Positions 53,850 to 62,500 of a DNA stretch of 64,000 nucleotides are shown here, in pieces. The DNA is taken from NCBI GenBank assembly GCA_002363615.1, contig DEWK01000020.1, forward strand, positions 62,001 to 126,000. The letters run 5' to 3'. Below the pieces are notes generated by a model, which was not told where the DNA came from, searched no databases, and saw only the letters and a program-made list of their open reading frames with translations. The DNA is from Lachnospira sp. UBA3212 (lineage in GTDB: Bacteria > Bacillota > Clostridia > Lachnospirales > Lachnospiraceae). Numbering within the stretch: position 1 is the first letter of the stretch; each line of letters opens with the position of its first letter. Both the position numbers and the translations under genes were made by a program.

Positions 53850-55621
53850 TATGCAAGTCCCTCCTTTCTATCGATCTGTGAATCGTAGATTTCGGCGTAG
53901 GCCTTACAGGTTTGTAAAAGTTCTTGACTGCTTCCAATTCCGGCAATCTTACCATCATCTAACACAAGAATCTTATCGGCATCTTCTACAGAAGAAATTC
54001 TTTGAGCAATAATAATCTTAGTGGTACCAGCCAGTTCCTTATGAAAACTTTCTCGAATCCTAGCTTCTGTAGCCGTATCCACCGCTGAAGTAGAATCGTC
54101 TAATATTAAAATCTTAGGCTGATTTAAAAGGGCTCTGGCAATACACAGTCTCTGCTTTTGTCCACCGGAAACATTCACGCCCCCCTGTCCTAATTCCGTG
54201 TCATAACCTTGAGGAAAACCCTGGATAAAATCATGGGCTCTTGCTGCCTTCGCTACTTCTTCCACTTCCTCGTGAGATGCAGATTCATTTCCCCATAAAA
54301 GATTTTCTTCAATGGTTCCTGAAAATAAAATGTTTTTTTGAAGAACCATGGCAATCTGACTTCTTAGATTCTTTAAAGAATAATCCCTTACATCTACTCC
54401 GTCTACCAATACCTTGCCCTCTCCATTCGGTCCTTGGTCCACATCATATAATCTTGGAATCAAACTAACCAGAGAGGTTTTACCCGAACCGGTAGATCCA
54501 ATGATTCCAAGGGTTTGTCCAGGTTCTACAGTAAAGTTCAAATCAGAAAGCACCCACTCTTCATTGTCCTTATAATATTTAAAATACACATGAGAAAATT
54601 CAATCTTTCCTTCTTTCACCAAAAGATCCTTATGCTTAGCATTTTCATCGGTTAAATCGACCTCTGTATTTAAAATTTCCATAATACGGTCCGAGGAAGC
54701 CATGGCTCTGGATGAGTTTAAAAGCACCATAGAAAGCATCATAAGTGACATTAAAATCTGCTCTACATAATTAATAAACGCTGTTAAATCTCCCACCTCC
54801 ATAGTGGTATTTAAGACCTGCTTTCCTCCAAACCAAACGATGGAAAGGGTTGTAAAATTCATGATAAAGGTGACAATGGGTAAAAGGGTAATCATAAGCT
54901 TCATAGCTGAAACTGCCCGATCGCGAAGAGCACTGTTTTCTCTGGCAAATCCCTCCTGCTCATAGTTTTCTCTGGTAAATGACTTTACTACACGCACATT
55001 GGTGAGATTTTCCTGAATATTAGAATTTACCCGATCTAACTGCTTTTGCATTCCCGTAAAACGTGGGAAAGCCAGTTTCATCACGATTCCTACCACCAAA
55101 ACCAAAACCGGAATCACACATAAAACCACCAGGGCCAATCTGGCATTCATGGTAATCGCCATTATCAAGGCACCAATTAGCATTCCCGGTGCTCGAAGGA
55201 GCATTCGAAGTCCTTCGGCAATAAGATTCTGTAATTGGGTAACGTCATTGGTTAATCGAGTAACCAATGAACCGGTAGAAAATCGGTCTACATTAGCAAA
55301 AGAAAAACTTTGCACCTTAAAGAACAGGTCCTTACGCAGGTCATTTGCAAAGTTTGTGGCGGCAGTAAAGGCAAAGAAAGCTCCTCCAATCCCACCAACC
55401 ATCATCACTAAAGCTAGGGCTATCATTCCACCACCCATGGAAACAATGTAGCTAATTCCCTTTCCGGTGGCCTCGCCTCCCTGATAATTTATCCCTACAT
55501 TAATAATATTTGCCAAGAGTTTTGGCATTAAAACCTCTCCTGCCACTTCTACTAACATAAGAATTGGTCCTAGGATAAAGGCATACCAATATGGGGCCGC
55601 ATACTTTTTATATTGCTTCAT
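53849..55621 (-). CDS. ABC exporter half, degenerate-site subunit of a heterodimer
   Basis: 590 residues, six transmembrane helices followed by an ATPase with Walker A GSTGSGKTS, signature VSGGQKQRL, and Walker B ILILDDSTS. The catalytic Glu is replaced by Asp, so this subunit probably hydrolyses ATP poorly, while the consensus site is completed by the partner at 51855-53849. It is the first gene of the pair. The start overlaps the lgt stop by 14 nt, so lgt and the transporter are cotranscribed. Confidence 0.92.
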   Translation of the reverse strand: MKQYKKYAAPYWYAFILGPILMLVEVAGEVLMPKLLANIINVGINYQGGEATGKGISYIVSMGGGMIALALVMMVGGIGGAFFAFTAATNFANDLRKDLFFKVQSFSFANVDRFSTGSLVTRLTNDVTQLQNLIAEGLRMLLRAPGMLIGALIMAITMNARLALVVLCVIPVLVLVVGIVMKLAFPRFTGMQKQLDRVNSNIQENLTNVRVVKSFTRENYEQEGFARENSALRDRAVSAMKLMITLLPIVTFIMNFTTLSIVWFGGKQVLNTTMEVGDLTAFINYVEQILMSLMMLSMVLLNSSRAMASSDRIMEILNTEVDLTDENAKHKDLLVKEGKIEFSHVYFKYYKDNEEWVLSDLNFTVEPGQTLGIIGSTGSGKTSLVSLIPRLYDVDQGPNGEGKVLVDGVDVRDYSLKNLRSQIAMVLQKNILFSGTIEENLLWGNESASHEEVEEVAKAARAHDFIQGFPQGYDTELGQGGVNVSGGQKQRLCIARALLNQPKILILDDSTSAVDTATEARIRESFHKELAGTTKIIIAQRISSVEDADKILVLDDGKIAGIGSSQELLQTCKAYAEIYDSQIDRKEGLA

Positions 55622-56387
55622 TTTTTCCTACCTTTCTTTTTAAGGATACAAGTAAAAAAATCATACCAAGGACAAATAAGATTGTTGCAATAAACTGGCT
55701 GGTTGATACCGGGCCAATAAATCCTCGAACCTCATCTCCCCGGAAAAATTCCACGATAAATCTTCCTAAGCTATATAAAACCAGATAAGATGCTGCAACT
55801 ACTCCCTGTTTGCCTTCCGCTTTCGCTTTTTTTGCAATAAAAATCAAAACAAAGAACAAGGCAAAATCAAAGAGGGAGGACATAATCTGAGTAGGAATCA
55901 AGTGAACATGATTCGGAGCAAATGGTGAATTCTTAAAAGCTACATAAAACCGGGAATTTGTTTCTTTTCCATAGCAACAGCCTGCAAACAAACAACCGAT
56001 TCTTCCAATTCCCTGAGCCAAAGCGATTTCTGGCATTACCAGGTCAAAATAGTCTAAAAAGTTAATCTTCTTAACTTTGGTGAAAAGATAACCGGAAAAG
56101 ATTCCACCGATAATTCCGCCATACACCACAAAGCCTTCCGAAAAATTTAAAAGAATCTTAGGGTTTTCTATGATTTCCTTAAATTCTGTAATAAAGTATA
56201 AAAGCTTTGCCCCTAGCAAACCACCTACTGCACACCAAACGGCCAGGTCTAAGATCAAGTCTTTATTTAATCCCAATTTTTTCGTCCGATGTTCCGCCGT
56301 TAAAAAAGCTGCAATAATACCAATGGCAATCATTAGGCCATAAGAATATACCTTAAAGTTCCCTACTTGAAACATTATATATCTCAT
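55608..56387 (-). CDS. lgt: Prolipoprotein diacylglyceryl transferase
   Basis: Transfers diacylglycerol to the lipobox cysteine of prolipoproteins, in the cytoplasmic membrane. 259 residues with about seven membrane segments. The Lgt signature with catalytic residues is in the GRIGCLFAGCCYG region, and the C-terminal LGRFIVEFFRGDEVRG is also present. It is needed by the lipoprotein at 25038-25961, among others. It lies upstream of the ABC pair and 14 nt downstream of the DUF2264 gene, all in one direction. Confidence 0.95.
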   Translation of the reverse strand: MRYIMFQVGNFKVYSYGLMIAIGIIAAFLTAEHRTKKLGLNKDLILDLAVWCAVGGLLGAKLLYFITEFKEIIENPKILLNFSEGFVVYGGIIGGIFSGYLFTKVKKINFLDYFDLVMPEIALAQGIGRIGCLFAGCCYGKETNSRFYVAFKNSPFAPNHVHLIPTQIMSSLFDFALFFVLIFIAKKAKAEGKQGVVAASYLVLYSLGRFIVEFFRGDEVRGFIGPVSTSQFIATILFVLGMIFLLVSLKRKVGKNEAI

Positions 56388-56401
56388 AATTCCTCCACTT
56401 A

Positions 56402-58063
56402 CTAATGATAATAAAATCTCGTTTCTAATTCATTTTCACCCTTTAAAATTCGATAACACATAGATGGTATTACCGTTCTTGGATATATCAAACTAGTATT
56501 GGGATGGGTCCAGATTTCATGAGGTTTTCCTGAACCATTCAAGCACTCAATTTTACCATCTTTTCTTCTCTCCTTAATAGGCAAGGCAAATCCACAATCG
56601 TAGGCCTCGCAAAACCAGTTAGAATAGATTTTATGTTTCCGAATATGGCCATCTGGCATTGGAATCAAGGTGGTTTCTACATTGATCCAAGGAGCCGGTG
56701 ACCAACGAATATAGATTTCCTCTTCCGAAACCCGACATTCATAAGACACCCTCTTATTCCAAACCAGTCCATCCTTTAGAAATACCAAAGAACTGTCCGG
56801 TGCATTTTCCGGTAAAATAGCACTGGTAATAGGAATTGAAAATCCATACTTGCTGGAATAAGCAAACTTTCCATACTTGCTAGCAGCGTGGGTATGACTG
56901 TTATCAATAGAATACATTCCCCCACAAAGGGCCACGGTTTGATTTTTCATATGCTGAATCAACATATCCGCAGGTTTTAACAACTTTAGCTTATCCATTC
57001 TAGGAAGAGGTGCTTCATCCACCTTCCAAAATTCATGTTCCTTGGGAAGCATTAGGATAAAAAAGGCCTTTAGGCACCAGTATGGAGAGGAAGGAGAATT
57101 ATATCCCTCCGCCATATACTGATTTGGATATTTATAGCCAATGGTCAAAAGTCCTGCCTTATCAAAAATTGGATAGTTCAAAAAATCCCGGATATTTCTG
57201 CCTATTATCCCCTTCATTTGTGCCAAGGAAAATGGTAATACATGGTTAATAACACAACCACCAAAAAAAGCCACCTGAGCAAATCGATAGGTCAGGGACC
57301 GACCATAGGCAAGTCCACATCCATTGTTGTCAAACCAATATACATACTGACTGGCAAACATGGCTGCTCGGTCACGGTACATGGCCGACCGCCCCGGATT
57401 ATCCTCATACATAGCCTTGGCATAAATAAGACAATAAAGGTGGATGACCCAGGATACATAGTAATCCTTATGGTAGGAATCTCCGTCTCGGTACCAACCC
57501 TCTCCTAGATAAAAGTCCTCAATTCGATTTAGGTACTCATCCATTTTCTTATGATCATATGGTCTTCCTACTTTTTTTAAGGCAACATTTACTAAAATAT
57601 TATATAAAATCCAGTTACAATCCGGTAACTTATGATGATTCACCTGGTCAAGGTAATTACAAAGATTATCCTTTTCCTCTAAAGTCAAAGGTTTCCAAAT
57701 TTTATTCGGGGCAAAAATCATGGCAAAAGCAATGGGAGCCATCTCAACGAAACGCTGGTCATAGTCATGACACTTTCCCCAATAGTACTTGCTTTTAGGA
57801 TCCGTTCCATGAATGATTCCTTGCAGATATATTTCTTCAAATTCCTTTAAAACCGGATCTGTAACAGGTTCCTGTGAACTCCAAAAAGGGACCAGACCCC
57901 ATAGAATCCTTGAAAATCCCTCAATACCAATGGTATCTTGCTCATAAATAGCAGAGGTTGCTCCAAGTTCTAATCGGGTCTGACCCTTTTCATAAAACGG
58001 TAGTACCGGTTCTATTATTTTTTTTAATAGATTAATATAATCCTGTTTGTTCTGTAAATTCAT
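56402..58063 (-). CDS. DUF2264 domain protein
   Basis: A 553-residue soluble protein, recognisable as DUF2264 by the N-terminal GFSRILWGLVPFW and the EGWYRDGDSYHKDYYVSWV segments. The domain is related to alpha/alpha-barrel polysaccharide lyase/hydrolase folds, and function is likely sugar-related but unproven. No signal peptide. The start overlaps the end of the upstream small membrane protein by 32 nt. Together with the phosphodiester glycosidase upstream it may belong to a surface-glycan unit. Confidence 0.85.
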   Translation of the reverse strand: MNLQNKQDYINLLKKIIEPVLPFYEKGQTRLELGATSAIYEQDTIGIEGFSRILWGLVPFWSSQEPVTDPVLKEFEEIYLQGIIHGTDPKSKYYWGKCHDYDQRFVEMAPIAFAMIFAPNKIWKPLTLEEKDNLCNYLDQVNHHKLPDCNWILYNILVNVALKKVGRPYDHKKMDEYLNRIEDFYLGEGWYRDGDSYHKDYYVSWVIHLYCLIYAKAMYEDNPGRSAMYRDRAAMFASQYVYWFDNNGCGLAYGRSLTYRFAQVAFFGGCVINHVLPFSLAQMKGIIGRNIRDFLNYPIFDKAGLLTIGYKYPNQYMAEGYNSPSSPYWCLKAFFILMLPKEHEFWKVDEAPLPRMDKLKLLKPADMLIQHMKNQTVALCGGMYSIDNSHTHAASKYGKFAYSSKYGFSIPITSAILPENAPDSSLVFLKDGLVWNKRVSYECRVSEEEIYIRWSPAPWINVETTLIPMPDGHIRKHKIYSNWFCEAYDCGFALPIKERRKDGKIECLNGSGKPHEIWTHPNTSLIYPRTVIPSMCYRILKGENELETRFYYH

Positions 58064-58319
58064 GTGATATCTTCCTGTCTTCTACGGGACGATTTTTCTT
58101 TGCAGATTCTTCCTTCACATTACTCTTAACATAAATCTGCAAGCCACCCGATATTAATGATACCACAAATAAGGTGATTAGCAAGGCTTTTGCAACTGTA
58201 TTTGTTAAAAAACTCATATTAGGATTTAAAGAATCTAAGATCCATAGAGTAATCAATGGTACAGCTAAAATCACCTGCAAATGCATGATTAAGTTTTTAA
58301 ACAATGAACGAAACTTCAT
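58032..58319 (-). CDS. Small two-helix membrane protein
   Basis: 95 residues from the ATG at 58317-58319, which has AAGGAGG upstream; a longer frame lacks support. Two hydrophobic stretches (about 12-30 and 45-63) followed by a Lys/Glu-rich tail. I do not recognise it. It lies between the phosphodiester glycosidase and DUF2264 genes and overlaps the latter by 32 nt, so it is probably cotranscribed and coupled. Confidence 0.75.
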   Translation of the reverse strand: MKFRSLFKNLIMHLQVILAVPLITLWILDSLNPNMSFLTNTVAKALLITLFVVSLISGGLQIYVKSNVKEESAKKNRPVEDRKISHEFTEQTGLY

Positions 58320-58332
58320 AATCACCGCCTCC

Positions 58333-59460
58333 TTAGTTATCACTTGCTTCTGTGATATAGATGATATCACTAACTTCTCTTCCACCATCCGCCGGCTGAT
58401 TCACATACTCGCCATCTGCATACATTGCCGAAGACTTGCCACCATCTAAATTATAAGCCAACATACAGCCCTCTTCTGACATGATCGTTGCCAGTTCTGT
58501 AATGGTTACACCACAAGAATAGCCTTCATCACGACCATCTACCACAACGAAAACATAATGGCCGGGTTCCACATAGCCAATGGCTGCTCTTGGATGATTC
58601 TGATTCAAATAAGAATTGGTATTAAAGCTTGAAAGAACGTTACCTGATCCATCCAAAAGGGATGGTCCAAATGTCCAAGCCTGCCATGCTCCCTTTTCAA
58701 TCACCGCATCTGCATCAAAATCATCTGCCGAATAGGTTTCCATGGTTCCATCGGTATAAAGAACACAAACATCTGCATCAGAGCTGGTCTCCCGATATAA
58801 AACACCATTACGAATCACCACACCTACCTCACTGCTTCCATAGGTATCTCCCGTCATTGCCAGTAAGGCATTGTTTTCCTCGGCCATGTTAGCGATCGTA
58901 TCCTTAATATTTTTTCCGTAGCTTCCATCTGCAAATGCTGTTTGTATGCAACTAATATTCGAAACATACAGGTCTGCCACATAATAGGTAACGGTATCAG
59001 AACCGGATCCATAGGTCACCTTATGAATGGTATAAGAAACCGTATCCCCTGAATAACTTTCTACCTCTGTTCTTGTTTTGTCAGAATCTGAAACTTCCTG
59101 ACTCTCGCTGGCATCCGCTTCATAATCTGATGTTTGGGAACTTCCTGTGTTCCCCCTTCCCTTTGTTCCTGGTGAATCAGAAGAACCAAAGGAATGGCCA
59201 TTTCCAGATGGCTTACTTCTCTTAGAAGAAGACTCCTCTGTGGTAGTTTCTTCTTCCTCTACAGAAGTGTCTTCCTCTTCCGATGAATTCCCTTCTGTAG
59301 ATGGAAGAGTAAACTGTTCTGTATCCGTGTTGGCACTGGCCACTACTGTTCCTTCCGTATCATAGTTTTTTGGTAAGACATAAAACCATAAAATGAATCC
59401 TCCAGTCACTACGATACCCAAGATCAGATCTATGATCAGTGTAGTGAAAAATTTCTTCAT
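58333..59460 (-). CDS. Phosphodiester glycosidase family (NAGPA-like) membrane-anchored protein
   Basis: 375 residues from the ATG at 59458-59460. N-terminal membrane anchor (KKFFTTLIIDLILGIVVTGG), then a long low-complexity Ser/Glu/Thr/Gly linker of about 100 residues, then a NAGPA domain with NNALLAMTGDTYG, the RAAIGYVEPGHYVFVVVDGR segment, and NLDGGKSSAMY. Such domains cleave phosphodiester-linked sugars in surface polymers. Likely extracytoplasmic. Substrate unknown. It lies downstream of polC with 110 nt between. Confidence 0.88.
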   Translation of the reverse strand: MKKFFTTLIIDLILGIVVTGGFILWFYVLPKNYDTEGTVVASANTDTEQFTLPSTEGNSSEEEDTSVEEEETTTEESSSKRSKPSGNGHSFGSSDSPGTKGRGNTGSSQTSDYEADASESQEVSDSDKTRTEVESYSGDTVSYTIHKVTYGSGSDTVTYYVADLYVSNISCIQTAFADGSYGKNIKDTIANMAEENNALLAMTGDTYGSSEVGVVIRNGVLYRETSSDADVCVLYTDGTMETYSADDFDADAVIEKGAWQAWTFGPSLLDGSGNVLSSFNTNSYLNQNHPRAAIGYVEPGHYVFVVVDGRDEGYSCGVTITELATIMSEEGCMLAYNLDGGKSSAMYADGEYVNQPADGGREVSDIIYITEASDN

Positions 59461-59570
59461 GTGCATTACCCCTTTCCTTTTTACTATCCTCATTCTACAA
59501 ATCCCAGGTGTTTATCCTGTGAAAATAAAATGATAAGTTTGGTAGGGTTTCTCAAGAACCATGTGAACAA

Positions 59571-62500
59571 TCACATCATATCAAAAAGAGATAACTGATT
59601 CGATTCAGGAAGATTTAACAAGCCTAAATTAGTCATGGCATCTGTTACTGACTTACCAACTCCCGTAGCCTGTCTGAATTCTTCCTTGGAAAGGAAGGTT
59701 CGATTCCTACATCCTGCTTCTACACCATCGGCCGCCTTGTCTCCTAAACCATCAATAGTATCAATGGCTGCCATTAATTTACCATCCACAATCTGAAAAC
59801 GATGGGCATGGGCTGTAAAAATATCGATTGGTACAAATTCAAAGCCTCTGGCATACATCTCCTGAACCAGTTTCATATCCTTATAAATATCATCATCTGC
59901 CGGTTTGGTTTCATTTCGTTTCTTCTTTTCCTCGTACTCATCCATGTACATTTCTAATTTTTCCTGACCCTGGCACATTAAATCATACTTAAAGGACTTG
60001 GCACGAATGGAAAAATATGCCGCATAATAAGCCAAAGGATGGTTAATTTTAAACCAGGCAATTCGATAAGCCATCATCACGTACGCTGCCGCATGGGCTT
60101 TGGGGAACATATACTGAATCTTTAAGCAGGACTGAATATACCAGTCTGGAACATCATGTTCTATCATCTCCTGCTTATATTCATCCGTTAATCCCCTACC
60201 CTTACGCACAGACTCCATGATCTTAAAGGAATCCCCCGCCGGAACTCCCTTATTAATCAAATACGTCATAATATCATCTCGGGTACAGATACAGGTAGAA
60301 ATTGTTGCCAAACCTTCTTTAATCAGAGACTGAGCATTATTTAACCATACATCGGTACCATGAGATAAACCTGAAATTCGAACCAGATCTGAAAAATGCT
60401 CAGGCTTTGCCTCCTGCACCATTCCGATTACAAAGTCAGTACCAAACTCAGGCACTCCCAAACACCCTAAAGGACATCCTCTTAAATCTTCCGGAGTAAC
60501 CCCTAAGGCTTCCGTACCCTTAAAGAGAGACATAACTCCGGGGTCATCCAAAGGAATGGACAAAGGATCCACCCCTGTAAGATCCTGTAACATACGAATG
60601 ATCGTAGGATCATCATGTCCTAAAATATCAAGTTTTAAAAGGTTGTGATCAATACTGTGATAATCAAAATGGGTGGTAATAATCGGGGTATTCATATCAT
60701 CCGCCGGATGCTGAATAGGAGTGAAGGAATTAATATCCTCACCGATTGGAAGTACTACGATTCCTCCCGGATGCTGTCCCGTAGTACGACGTACCCCAAC
60801 ACAACCTCGAACCATACGGTCCATCTCGCACTTTCTCTTGCTTTCCCCCTGTTCTTCAAAGTACTTCTTAGCAAATCCAAAGGCTGTTTTATCCTGAAGT
60901 TTACCAATGGTACCAGCTCGGAAGGTCTGACCTTTACCGAAAATAACTTCTGTATAGGCATGAGCCTTTGACTGATATTCTCCCGAGAAGTTCAAGTCAA
61001 TATCCGGCTCCTTGTCTCCATAAAATCCCAGGAAGGTTTCAAAAGGAATGTCAAATCCATCCTTGATTAGCGGGGTTCCACACTCTGGACAAACTGCATC
61101 CGGCAAGTCAACTCCGGCACCTCCCCTATGGGCCTCTACGGTTTCAGAAGAAAAATCTACCCAGAAACAGTTTGGACAACGATAATGTGGACGCAGGGGA
61201 TTTACCTCGGTAATTCCTGACATGGTCGCCACAAAGGAAGAACCTACAGATCCTCGAGATCCTACCAGGTATCCATCTTCATTGGCCTTCCAAACCAATT
61301 TTTGGGCAATAATATACATGACGGCAAATCCATTACTAATAATGGAATTTAGCTCATGCTCCAAACGTTCCGAAACGATTTCCGGAAGCTCTGGTCCATA
61401 CATTTTATGCGCCGTATCGTAACAAATTCTTCGAAGAATATTATCTGAATCTTCAATCACCGGTGGTGCCTTGTCTGGACGTACCGGTTCAATAGGATCA
61501 CACATATCCGCAATCAGATTGGAATTTTTTACCACAATCTCATAAGCCTTCTCTTCCGGAAGATAATCAAAGCAGGAAAGCATCTCCTCTGTGGTACGAA
61601 GAAAGAGACTATCCGAATGCTCTTCTAATTCCATCTTCTTGCCCACCTTAATAATTCTTCGGTAGATTTCATCCTCCTGCTCTAAGTAGTGAACATCTCC
61701 AGTAGCCACTACCGGTTTGCCAAATTCCTCACCCAAAGCTACGATTCGTTTATTAATTGCAATAATATCATCGATGGATTGTACTTCCTCAAAATCGGAT
61801 CGTTCGGAAGCAATCATGAACTCATTGTTTTTAAGCGGCTGTAATTCCAAATAATCATAGAACTGAACAATGTTTGCAATCGTTCCCGCATCTTTATCCA
61901 AAAGAAGGGCACGATACAACTCTCCTGCCTGATTGCCTGAACCAATCAATAGTCCCTCTCTAAACTTCATAATTTCAGACTTTGGCACTCTGGCATCCCT
62001 TCGATAATACGTCAAATGAGCATCACTTACCAAATGGTACAGGTTAATTCGTCCAATCTCATTGGTGGCAATAATGGTTGCCCGACTGGTCCTGCTCTTT
62101 TTAATAATATCCGGAGAAGACTTGGTGATTTGGTTAACATCCTTTAAAGTCATGGCTCCACGTTTTTCAAACATCTCCACAAACTTCATAAAGATTTTTG
62201 CCGTGGTATCCGCATCATCTACCGCTCTATGGTGATGAAAATCTCCAATATTTAAATTTTTTGCTACATGATCTAAGGTATATTTACCTAAGGCAGGCAT
62301 AAGAAAACGTGCCATTTGCATCGTATCACCAAAGGTAAAGTCCGTTGCAATTCCCATGTTCTTTGCTTTTTCCCGAATGAAGGACACATCGAAGTTGGCA
62401 TTGTGTCCGATTAGCATACATCCCTTGCAGAATTCTAAAAATTCCGGCAAGGCGCTTTCAATCTTAGGAGCATCCATCACCATGGAATCACTAATGGACG

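Noticed and set aside
59494..59570. Two small hairpins after polC as a terminator.
   Set aside because: Short stems with no T tract follow, so termination is not supported.
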